64,000 bases of DNA, from contig JAPMOS010000023.1 of NCBI GenBank assembly GCA_027972325.1, positions 10,001 to 74,000 of the forward strand, read 5' to 3'. The notes beneath the pieces are model-generated. The model was not told where the DNA came from. It saw only the letters and a program-made list of their open reading frames with translations, and made no database searches. The DNA is from Paratrimastix pyriformis. Taxonomy: Eukaryota > Preaxostyla > Paratrimastigidae. Made by a program: the position numbers and the translations under genes. This document shows positions 11,596 through 22,400 of this stretch, in pieces (the stretch's first letter is position 1; each line of letters opens with the position of its first letter).

Positions 11596-14539
11596 ATGCG
11601 AGTGATCCGAAAAGAGATCGAACGGGACGGTTCCGGAACGGTTAAACTTGTTGCCGAGGAGCCCGAAGATATGTGGCACGCATACAATTTGATCTCAGCA
11701 GGAGATTTCGTTGAATGCACCACCCTTAGGAAGGTGGCCAACACCAACCCGAATGCCCCCACGACAAGCCAGGTTGGTTCTGACTCTCTATCGTTTACCC
11801 ACCGCCCCTCCTAGCGAGTCGTCCCCTTGCGCCTCGAAATTCAAGTCGTGAATGTTGATTTTGACTCTGATGCCTGCCAGATGCGTATCAGCGGTCCTAA
11901 CCAGACTCCTTCCGAGTTTGTGAAGGTCTTTCTTAGTTTCCTCGACTATCACATCACATCGATTTCCTCGCCGTCAGACGGGTGCATTTCATACCCTGGA
12001 ACTCGAGCTCCAGAAACCCTTTGTGATCCGGAAATTTGAGTGGGATGTCTTCCACCTCGAACGAATTGCCGAGGCGTGCAATCCCTCCAAAAGCGCTGAG
12101 GTTTGACCGGAATCCCCCCGCGCTACCCACTCATCCATCCCCATATGGACAGCTCGCGGTGGTGGTCATGACCGAGGGTCTTGCCCACGTGTGCCTCATC
12201 ACGGAGTCTCTGACCCATGTGCGGGCACGAGTGGCCATGAACATCCCTCGGAAAAACGTCCGGCAGGGAGGCGCCGGCTCGCACTCCAAGGTCATAGCCA
12301 CCAACCACCCTTGCCCACCGTGCCTCACGACACTTTTCTTGTCTTCCCGCAGGCCATGACGCGGTTCTACGACTCCCTGCTGCAGGCCATGGCACAGAAC
12401 ATCAACTTCGAGGTGGCCAAGTGCGTCGTCCTGGCCAGCCCGGGGTTCACCAAGGTCCGTCCCCCCCTCGTATCGCTGTCTCCCCTGCCCCCCATCGCGT
12501 CGCTGCCTCTCCGCGCGCGTCTCCGTCTCCCCGCCGCATCCCCCCCGCGCCTGCCCTTCAGTCTCTGCCTCCACCCTCCACCGTCGTCCCCCCTGCTTGC
12601 TGCCCCTTGCTCGTTGCCCCTGTCCCTTGCTCGTTGCCCCTGTCCCTTGCTCGTTGCCCCTGTCCCTTGCTCGTTGCCCCTGTCCCTTGCTCGTTGCCCC
12701 TGTCCCTTGCTCGTTGCCCCTGTCCCTTGCTCGTGCCCCTGTCCCTTGCTCGTTGCCCCTGTCCCTTGCTCGTTGCCCCTGTCCCTTGCTCGTTGCCCCT
12801 GTCCCTTGCTCGTTGCCCCTGTCCCTTGCTCGTTGCCCCTGTCCCTTGCTCGTTGCCCCTGTCCCTTGCCTGCCTGCCAACAAGCTCGCCCCCTCACGTT
12901 CCCCCAACTTTCACATCCTTCCATTCTGGCCCTCCGCTCCACGCCCGGGGGGTGCATCCCGCCTGCCTGTCCGCTGTTTATATGCCGCTCCCGCCCTCCG
13001 CCCGGCGTGCAGGACGACTTCTTCTCGTACCTGGTGCAGCAGGCCCAGGCCAACGAGGCCGAATATGGCGTCTTCCTCCGGAACCGGGCCAAGTTCGTCA
13101 TGGCGCATGCCTCCACGGGTCACAAGTCCGTTGGCCTGTCTTTGTCTTGGGACGCATGTCGCGTGGGGGAGGCGGGGCGTGCGGTTGTGGGGTTGTCCCT
13201 CTCTCTGTAGGCCCGTCTTTGCCTCGGACCCGCCTTGCGTGGGGGAGGCGGGGCGTGCGATTGCGTGGGGGTTTGTTTCCGCAAGTCGATGGAGCGATCT
13301 TTGCCTTGGACCCACGTGCGACTGCGTGGTCGTTGATCGCGTTCCTCCGGATGTGTATCGTGCACCCTGAATTGTGGGGTGGCCGGCGCGAATGAAGCGT
13401 GTGAAGCTGCCTCGCACCCCTTCACTCCCCCACCACCACCCACCCTGCTCCCTCGCCGCCAGGCAAGCACTGAAGGAGATCCTGGCCGACCCAAACATCG
13501 CCCGCCTGGTGCAGGACACGAAGGCCTCGGGTGAGGTCCGCCGCCGGCTGCTCCAACCCCCTTCGCCTGACCCTCCCATCCACCCCTCCACACATCCACC
13601 CTCACATCCTCACATCCACTCATCCACTCATCCACCCCTTCCCCACGTCTGGTCACATCCCCTCTGTCGACCCGTCCCCCCCCCCCCCCCCCCCCCCTCT
13701 CAAAGGTTCGCGCGTTGAACGACTTCTATCAGATGCTGTCCCAGGACGCTGAGCGGGCCACCTACGGGCCCAAACACGTTCTCCACGCGGCCCAGCTGGG
13801 TGCCGTCCAGACCCTGCTCCTGGCGGATAACCTCCTCCGGTCCGTCGTCTCACTGCCATACCCTCCGCTTCCCAACCAGCACCACCCATCATCTCGCCTT
13901 CCACTCGCCTTTGTTCTGTTTTGCCGTCTTCCCAAAGTCAGTGCAATCTCCCTCGTTCCTCGTGGCGCTGGACGGAAACGGGGGGTGCCCGTGACCCACC
14001 AAAGCCTTTTTTCCATCGTTCTTGTGGTCTCATGCGGTTTGACATCGGGATTGACATTGGGGTGGGTGTGGGGGTGTGGGGGTGGGGGTTTTGTGTAGAA
14101 ACTCGAATCTGGCCACGCGCAAGACCTACGTGGGTCTTGCCCAGCTGGTGCGGGACGGAGGGGGCGAAGTGCACGTCTTCTCGGAGATGCACGTCTCCGG
14201 CGAACGTCCGTGCATCTCCTTATTTCGCGTTGCTCCATCTCAATTGCCTCTTGGGTTCTGTCGACCACAGAACTTTCCCAGATTAGCGGCATCGCGGCCA
14301 TTCTTCGGTTCCCCGTGTCTGATGATGGCATCGAGGAAGCAGAGGAGCAGGAGCCAGAACCAGCGGCGACAGCGACCACCCCCGCTGTTGCATTATCTCC
14401 ACCACCCATCGATACTGCCCCAAGCCCGGTGATGGCTGCTCCAGAAGCTCCACCAGCGGCAACTCCACCAAAGGAGGAGGAGGAGGAAGCAAAACCGAAA
14501 CCAAAGGAGAATGTTTTGGAAGGGTTTTTGGAAATGTGA
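11596..14539 (+). CDS. PELO: Pelota/Dom34 ribosome-rescue factor, multi-exon
   Basis: The eRF1-related factor that with Hbs1 and ABCE1 splits stalled ribosomes in no-go and non-stop decay. The ATG at 11596 gives MRVIRKEIERDGSG...PEDMWHAYNLI, the diagnostic Pelota N-terminus. Exon 1 is 11596-11772 and exon 2 starts at 11815 (VNVDFDSDACQMRISGPN). Later exons give FVIRKFEWDVFHLERIAEAC, VVVMTEGLAHVCLITES, NIPRK, INFEVAKCVVLASPGFTK, VMAHASTGHK, LADPNIARLVQDTKASGE, LNDFYQMLSQDAERATYGPK, VFSEMHVSGE and ISGIAAILRFPV, in correct family order and covering all three domains. A family-atypical acidic and Pro/Ala-rich tail ends at TGA 14537-14539. As expected for Pelota, the eRF1 GGQ motif is absent. One intron holds a 20-bp minisatellite. 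Confidence 0.95.
12598..12870 (+). repeat. 20-bp minisatellite (CTCGTTGCCCCTGTCCCTTG)n
   Basis: About 13 copies of a 20-base unit in the Pelota intron that starts with GTCCGT at 12455. One copy has lost a T near 12735. Confidence 0.93.
13681..13698 (+). repeat. Poly-C tract near a 3' splice site
   Basis: A run of C bases just upstream of the exon encoding LNDFYQMLS in Pelota. Similar poly-C runs precede acceptors at about 8678, 42236 and 46698, so they may serve as extreme pyrimidine tracts. Confidence 0.7.
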
Positions 14540-14674
14540 ACACGACGAACTTTATTGATTCGACACCACGGGACTGACCTTGTCGATTGCCCGCCGCTGT
14601 GCAAGTCCTTTTTTTTTTCGCTCTTCTCCGGCAAGGCCGCCTCAACCGTGGTTGATAAAAACAACAGATTCAAA

Positions 14675-15155
14675 ATGGGTGTTACCAAGCAGGTCCTTGT
14701 TGCTCCCGCTCCTGGCGCTCGCGCTCCGGCTCGTGGGCAAAATGTTACTGTCCACTGCACTGGGATGCTCGAGGTCTTGTTGTATTTGTGTTCAAGCCAT
14801 TTCCCCTCACACTTTCCCTCAGAATGGCATCAAGTTCTGGTCGACTCGCGATCCCGGGCAGAACGTTTTCTCCTTCCGCATTGGCATGGGCAAGGTTATC
14901 CGCGGCTGGGATGGTCTTTCCTGATCTCCGATTGTCCAGACTGATTTCATGTTCTTTTAGAGGGCGTGATGGGGATGAAGATTGGCGAGAAGGCCGTTCT
15001 GACTTGCACCAGCGACTACGCCTATGGCGCTGGCGGGTTCCCCGCCTGGGGCATTCCTGCGAACGCCACCCTCAAGGTCGGTTGCAGCCACCTTCTCAAA
15101 TCACCCACCTCTTTTTATTAAATAGTTCGAGATTGAGCTCCTCGCAATTGCGTAA
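14675..15155 (+). CDS. FKBP12-like peptidyl-prolyl cis-trans isomerase
   Basis: A small single-domain FKBP, about 110 residues, in four exons. The ATG at 14675 gives [20 protein letters not shown] then [12 protein letters not shown]. Exon 2 (from 14823) gives [19 protein letters not shown] and VIRGWD. Exon 3 gives [16 protein letters not shown] then [20 protein letters not shown]. The last exon gives FEIELLAIA and TAA at 15153-15155. The active-site Trp of VIRGW, the Tyr of DYAYG and the C-terminal FEIELL strand are kept. The FWSTRDPGQ and GGFPAWGIP segments resemble plant FKBP12 rather than animal FKBP12: the animal drug-contacting Asp of the FDSS segment is Trp here. It lies 135 bp after Pelota on the same strand. 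Confidence 0.94.
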
Positions 15156-15514
15156 ATCTTTTGTCTTCCGCAATAATGTATTGGAGCGCCCCCAAAAAAT
15201 CAAGCACAAAGAGACTCCTATCGCGAACTTGGAGTCTCGCAAACACCTTGCATCCACCAGGGGAGCTGCTCATCCCCGTGGGTCAGCCCCAGGAGGGTGA
15301 CGGAGCAGGGGCGTATCAAGGTGACCACCACCACCAACCCCTCTTGCGGGTCTCGCGTGGGCAGGAGGAACGGCCCGCTTCGGTTGCCGGCGATCAGGGG
15401 TGTCCCCCCCAGCCCCAGGCGGATCGCCATCCTGTTGGTCGCCCTGTCGTGGGTCAAACCCACGGGAACGCCGTCCGGGGGGGCGGGGCCGGAATATGGG
15501 CCCCAATCGCCTGG
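15156..15514. other. Convergent FKBP / F-box 3' region
   Basis: On the minus strand an open stretch (about 15463-15218, MAIRLGLGGTPLIAGNRSG then a hydrophobic VVVVTLI segment) may be a further exon of the F-box gene, reached from a GTCCGT donor near 15550. I could not make the splice phase agree, so it is left out of the CDS. Confidence 0.35.
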
Positions 15515-16122
15515 TCACAGGGTGCGGAAGAACGAAAAAGCATCACGGACCGTTATGGCCAAAGGATCGATCGAATGAGCAGAAACCTGTGGAGACAGAT
15601 CAGTGAAGAAGTGAAGGAGGAGGAGCAGACCCCACCCATTGGCCCGTCTTCCGGGAACTTCCCATTCATCTGGAAGCTCAAGCATCAGGCCAAGCCGGTA
15701 GGTGTCCGAGGAGGTGATCCCGCGGAAAAGAAACCAAACGGTGCCATCCCACAGCGGACGATCACAGGAAATATTGAAGTAGGGCTTGCCCAAACCATAC
15801 TGGCACGTGCGTCCATCAGAAGAAAAGAAAATATCATCCGAATAATCCATCAAAGGGACGAAGGCGAGAGAGTGGTGATACCATTCTCGCCATGAAAAGA
15901 GCGGGTGGTCTAACATGGCTTGCGGGGGGATCTTACGACGAGCGTGACAAATCCTTGCCCAGAGGGCGTCTGTGGCAAGCAGCCAACGCCAACGCGAACA
16001 GGTATGTGCGATAGTGGGAAGCTGACCAAGTTTAATGGGTGCTTGTCCAATGGAACGTGGCAGACCTCGTCGCAAAGCAAAACAAAAATGTTTAGAAGGA
16101 TCTCTTCGGGAAGGGCTTCCAT
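15515..16122 (-). CDS. F-box protein
   Basis: Probable SCF ubiquitin-ligase adaptor. Exon 1 (16122-16066) encodes MEALPEEILLNIFVLLCDE, the first helix of an F-box. A 44-nt intron beginning GTCTGC and ending CAG joins to LPTIAHTCSRWRWLLATDAL followed by WARICHAR, completing the F-box pattern. The rest of exon 2 is rich in Trp, Phe and Leu and has no recognised substrate-binding repeats. The frame ends with TGA at 15515-15517, but a GTCCGT donor about 35 bases before that stop suggests that the real C-terminus may be spliced on from 15218-15445. It is divergent from the TRANK1-like gene with about 370 bp between the start codons. Confidence 0.75.
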
Positions 16123-16492
16123 CCGACGTGCGCGTGAGAGCGGGCTTTTTCGGCGTTCGAAAGTGGAACTGTCCCGCCCAGCAAAAAATCCAGATGTATA
16201 CAACATTCGTAAAGCTCTGCGTGGTCAAGGCAATCACACACTCGCCAAACATCAGGCTTCCCTTTTCCGATAAATCATGTCCGATTCGAGTCCTCTCACA
16301 TTCCAACCAAAGTCTATTGATGTTGCTGATCCTCTGGCTCAAACTTGAATGGTGTGGTGACCTCCACCTCCTCAAACTGTTCTTGGCTTGGCCAAGAAAC
16401 AGGAAAGACACAAAGAGATCTCAAACCAAGTGGGTCGAACTGACTATCTTTATCAAAATCGCCACTCATTCCCGGCTCGATCCACCAGTCAG
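16123..16492. promoter_or_regulatory. Divergent F-box / TRANK1-like upstream region
   Basis: About 370 bases between two oppositely oriented start codons. No TATA-like box or recognised motif was seen. The assignment as a promoter region rests only on geometry. Confidence 0.35.
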
Positions 16493-19400
16493 ATGAGTGC
16501 GGCGGCGACTGCCAAGACACAACCAGATCGCGCGGTCGCCAATGACTGGCAGCGCACATACAATGAAATGACACCGCGTCAACGTCGGTTTCATGCCTGG
16601 GCCACCTACTGGGATCGACACTTCCACAGGCAGCACGACGATCCCAAGATGGTACGAACCTACGTTCTGAAGGAGAAGTGGCGCGACGATTTTGGGTGCG
16701 AGATCAATGATCAGAATTGGCGAGTTTTGATCACCCCCTCAGCCCTGCGTCGGCTCGAGCACCTTGACGACACTATCTCGGATGATTTTTTCACCAGGCT
16801 CACTGGATTCAACGCGCAGCAACCTGCGAATTCCGCCGTATTTTGTGAGGGTCCCGTCCCATTTAGCCAGTTTGGCATCAGCAACATTCGGGGGAACCAC
16901 AGTGTGGTTTTCCTGCGAGCTCCCGATGTGATCTTGAAATTCAAATTTACCTCCAAGTTGAACTGGGACTCGTACGGCGACGCAGATCAACACCTCTGGA
17001 GCCCCCGCACCGACCCAGGCTGCAAGATCTCGACGCATATCTTCATCACGGATATTGTGCCCCAGGGCAAGGAACCGCCCTCCATCAAGAACAGCATCCG
17101 TGAAATCAACAGCATCCTTCCGCCCCTGCCCCCCCTCAAGCAGTTTGACATCGGGGCGCACATCTACCCGTGCTTCCAGGACCGCTATCACCCCATCTGG
17201 GATGAATTCGAGGTGGCCGTGGAGGGGATGAACCTCGACGGGACTCTGTCTGTAGTCGCCACTTTGTTCACGGGCCGCAAAATTTCTTTCGCCCGAACAG
17301 CACCGTCCAGCAGGGCCAACGCAGGCTGATCAAGCCCTCGGCCGCGCCTCTGCCGCCTCGGGTCACATCCACCCAGCTGGCGCTGGTCGAGACGGGCGTG
17401 GCCACCGAGTTTCACATCACCGATGCCCTGCGGAAGGCCATCACCTCCATGGTGACGGTCCTGCACGCAACCGGGCTGCGGTTCAACCTCTCCCCGGAGG
17501 AGGTCCGGTCCTCCCCATCATCATCCTCGTCCTCCTTCTCTCCCTCTTCGTCGTCATCACCTAATCATCGTCCAACCATCACCACCATCACCGTCATCAC
17601 CGTCATCACCACCATCACCACCATCACCACCATCACCGTCATCACCACCATCACCACCATCACCACCATCACCATCATCATCATCATCCCTCTCTCTCTG
17701 TGCGCAGGAGCGTGTGCTTGTCGATCCGCACTCGGTGATCTGTCTGGGCCGCTCGGGCACGGGCAAGACCACCACGGCCCTGCTGCGGCTGTGGTCCCGC
17801 TACCGGGAGCTGGCCAACCGCGCCATGTCCATCACCGACGGGCTGCCCCTCAAGGACAGCCCCGCCCCGTCTCCGGCGGATCCCACCCCGTCCCCGGCCT
17901 CAGTTCCCCCGGCGCCTGTCCCGACCCCATCGCCACCAGTCGCACCTCGCGCTGCTTCGACAGCCGCCGCCGCCGCCGCCGCCGGCGCAGCCGCCGCCGC
18001 CGCCTGCGCAGCCGCCCCTGCATCTGCCACCAAGCAGCCACAGCAGCCACCCCGGAAGGACTTCCGGCTGCATTGTGTCTTCGTGACCCTGTCACCCCTG
18101 CTCAGCTCGCAGGTGCGGACCCTCTTCCTGCGGCTGTACGCCGCGGCCAAGCAGATTGCATCCGCCGGGCCCGAGGAGGACATCGACCGCGCCGTGCCGG
18201 TGGCGACCCCGCTGATGATGAGCGACGTGCCTGCGGACGAGCCGCCCCTGGCGCCTGCCCCCGCTGCACCCGCTCCCGCTCCCCGGCCCGTCGCGGCCCC
18301 GCCACCACCCGGGGCGGATGCCCAGTCCGTGGCCTCCTCGTCGGATTCTTCATCCTGGATGCGGGTCGACGAAGACCAGACGGGCCTCAGCCGCAGCTGC
18401 AGCACGGCAGCCGAGGAGCGCACCGCCGCCACGGTCCCGTCCACTGCCCCTGCTGCTCCTGCTGCTGGTGTCGCGCCCACTCCCACCTGCCTCTCGTCGG
18501 TCACCTCGGCGCCCACCGCGGCCGCCCTTGCCTCCTCCGGCGCCCCCTCGGCCACCCTGCCCATCCCTGACGAGACCCGGGTCAAGCTGGCCATCCTGGC
18601 CGCCACGGCCGCTGGCACCACGGGTGCCCCTGTCGCTGCAGATGCGGGCGCGCCGCCGCCCCCACGTGACATTCTCGAGTGCGACCCGGGCCTGACCGAC
18701 GAGGACTACGCCCGGATGCTGCCCGAGAGCCTCAGTCAGCTGCGGGACGAGCACTTCCCGCTCTTCCTGTCGCTCGACCAGTTCCTGATGATGCTCGACG
18801 CCTCCCTGGACGAGCCCTTCTTCGCCCGGGCCGTCCGGACGGATGCTGGGGGGCTCGCGGGCCAGGGGCCGGGTCTGCTGTGCGCACGCACCCGCCTGTC
18901 CCCCACCCCGCCTTATTCCCGCCAAAAAACAGAGTCGACCCTCCCCCCCGGCCATCCCCCGTCCGGAGGCATTTTTTTTTGGGCTTGTCTCTCACTGTTT
19001 GCGTCCTTTTCTGTCCTTCCCGTCCCCCCCCGCCGACCACCGCCGCCACCACCCACCACCCCAGACGCAGTCTGCTCGACCCCGATGCTGTGCTGGCACC
19101 AGGGGGGCGGCCAGCTGATGCGCATCCGGCGGCGGTACGTGGAGGCACCGACCCTGGGCCTGGCCGACGACCCCGACGACGACGATGCCGATGCCGATCT
19201 GGAGGCCCGGCTCGCGGCCGGCCGGGGTGGTGGGCGTGGCCCGAAGGGGGCCGGGGCGGGGGCGGGGGCCGGCCCGGCTCGGCGGCTGAAGGAGATCAAG
19301 CTGGTTGGCCCCAAGGGGCGCCAGACCGAGAAGGTCGTTGAGACGGCCGACGTGACTTCGTTTGAGGTCTGGGCGCACTCCTCCTGGGGGGATAGCCACC

Positions 19401-22400
19401 CCACACGAACATACATCGCCACACCCCTCGCCGCGGGGCATGTTTTCATCAACTCCCTGGTCAACGCCCTGTCCTCACGTGATTGTTTCAATTATCGTGT
19501 GTCACGCTTTTTTGCATGGGGCAGGTGGACTACCCCTACTTCGCGGGGCACATGTACCCCAAGCTGCACGAGGGCTCGCTGGAGCCGTACCCGGCGGCCC
19601 TGGTGTGGACCGAGATCCAGACCCATATCAAGGGTCCGCCCGCCCCCACCCACGCCGACATCCCCCCGACCCCGACCGACCCCACCTGCCGCCCATCAGC
19701 GGGATGAACATCTCGGGTGGCAGGATGACCTGGTTTGGTGATCCATCCCTGGCTTGGCAGACACATCCGGTGCTCACATTGTCAGACTTGCTTTTCCACT
19801 CCTCCCCGCAGGCTCGGCGGAGGCACTGGAGTCTGAAGGGGGCGTGCTGAAGGCCCCCGGCTACCTCCAACTGGGCGCCAAGCGCTCCTTCATGCAGCCC
19901 GCCGATAGACAGGGTCTGCTGCCATCATCGTGCGTGGGCGGCCCTTTGGGGGGCGAACGGGGAAGGGTTTCCGCAAAGATCCGATGTGCGGTTCGATGCG
20001 CGGAGCTCATCCTGGCGGATGGAGTCCGGCGTTCCCGTCACACCTGCCCCACCATCGAGTCCTTCACCTTTCCGTGCACGCTGCACCACCCCTCCCTCCA
20101 CCCCCGTGCAGCCATCTACGCGATCTTCGAGCGGTACGAGGCCCTCAAACGCCGCGAGTCCCTCTACGACCGGGCCGACTTCATTGGGCACCTGTACGGG
20201 CGCCTGGGCCAGGGCGGCTACCGCGGGGCGCCCATCCACTCGGTGACGGTGGACGAGGTGCAGGACTGGACCCAGGCCGCCATCAAGCTGCTCTTCCGGG
20301 TGTGCCGCGAGCCCGACGGGTTCTTCTTCGGCGGGTCCGCCACTGGGGCCACTTGGGGCCACACTTGGGGCCACACTTGGGGCCACACTTGGGGCCACAC
20401 TTGGGGCCACACTTGGGGCCACACTTGGGGCCACACTTGGGGCCCAGATCGGGGACACGTGGGACCTGGCTGGCTGGGGCACTTGGGACCCACTTGGGGA
20501 TCGGGTCATGGGACCCGGATGGGGAACTTGGGGATGAGAGGCGCACCACGGGATTGGGGCATGTGGGTTCTCATCGCCAATCATCTCCTGCCCCGCCCGC
20601 CCTCCCATCAGGGACACATGCCAGACGATCGCCCGCGGGGTGGGCTTCCGCTTCTGCGACCTGCAGTCGCTCTTCTACGAGCAGAGCCGCCGCTACGTGG
20701 CCAAGAAGGACGAGTACGCCCCGCCGCCCCTGCTCCAGCTCACCACAAACTTCCGGTCCGCACCGCACCAGAGGGAAGCGAGCCGATCACCTCCGGCTCA
20801 GCAGAAAAAGTCGACTGTCTTTCTGGTGGGAGACTGGTTGCAGGGGGGGGAGGGGGGGTCGCCACACCGCCGCCACACAGCGGAAGTGAGCGAGGCCGCC
20901 TGCTTGCCCGTGTGGCACACATAATCTCAAACCTCGTCCCGTCCGACAACATCATGATCGACGCGCCCCCGCAGCACGCATGCGGACATCCTGCGACTGT
21001 GCAACAGCGTGGTGGAGCTGCTGGAGCGGCTCTTCCCCGACTCGATCGAGCACCTCAGGCGCGACGAGGGGTCTGCCGCGCTCCCCACCCCTCCCATCCC
21101 CCCCTCCCCAGGCATCGATATCACCCCCGCGATGACGACGCGTCTCGTGTTGACTGACTCGACCTTGCCAGGGCCCACAAACTCACTTTTTTCCTGCGCC
21201 CATCGCAGAATCCACCGCACGCTGCAGTGCAGGTTTCTCTCAACAAAAGCAACCATTGTCATTGCATCTTCCCACCAAAAACACAAAGGGGGTGTGTCAG
21301 CGTGCTCTTCTGGGTGGTGTTGGAGCAAACACACCTGCTCACATCCTTTCCCCTGCCCGCCGCCGCACCCCCGCCCCGTGGCTGCCGCAGGACCCTGGCG
21401 GGCCCCAAGCCGCTGCTCTTCCCATTCCACAGCGCGGACGACCTCTATCTGCTGCTGGGCGGCGGGGCCGACGGGCCAAGCAGCCCCATCGAGTTCGGCG
21501 CCCAGCAGGTGGTCCTCGTCCGGACCGCCCAGGCCCGAGAGGCCCTGCCACCCATGCTGCGCCACGCCCTCTGCATGACCGTCCGTCCCCGCCCTGCCCA
21601 TACCCATGCCCCATGCCTGTTCATGCCCTGCCGCCCCCATGCCGCGCCACGCCCAAGCCCTGACCGTCCGTCCCCGCCACCCTTTCGCCTTCCATCATCA
21701 TCATGGATGGGCCATGGACGTGTGTCGGGGGTATGAACCCCTGCGTGAGGGTGTTGCTTTCCTGGCACTCACTTTTGCCATGTGCGCGCGCACATCCGCC
21801 GCCCCCGTAGACTTTCGAGGCCAAGGGGCTGGAGTTTGAGGATGTGCTGCTGTACAACTTCTTCGCCGACTCGCCCGCCAGCCCCGAGGACTGGGCCACG
21901 GCCATGGGCTACGCCACCGGCCAGACGGACGCCCACCGCGACCCCACGCCCACCCCGGCCAGCACCCCGACCACCTCGGCCACCACCACCCCGGAGCCGG
22001 CGGCCAAGGCCAAGCCCACCCCAGGTCAGGATCAGAAGAGCGCCCGGCAGGCCGCCAAGGCGGAGCGCGAGGAGCGCAAACGGCAGCGGGCCGCCCAGGT
22101 GCAGCAGAGCCAGCAGGCTGCCCAGCCGCTCTTCGAGAGCCATCGCTACCACCTGCTCTGCTCCGAGCTCAAGCAGCTCTACACGGCCGTCAGCCGGGCC
22201 CGCAGGCGGGTCTTCGTCTTCGACGCCGACGTGGCCCGGCGGCGGCCGGTTCTGGAGTGGTGGGCCTCGGAGGGCGTCGCCCAGTGGGCCGACCCCCACC
22301 TGGCCACGGCCGCCGACGTGGCCACCAAGTCGACGCCCGCCCAGTGGCGCGAGCGGGGCCTGGAGCTGCTCGGGCGGGGCTTCTACGAGCAGGCCCAGAA

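Noticed and set aside
12131-13116. Minus-strand protein with RARDRGNEQGTGATSK repeats
   Set aside because: Antisense reading of the 20-bp minisatellite in the Pelota intron.
20283-20617. WPQV and CGPK repeat frames antisense to the helicase
   Set aside because: They are readings of the 12-bp CCACACTTGGGG intron array.
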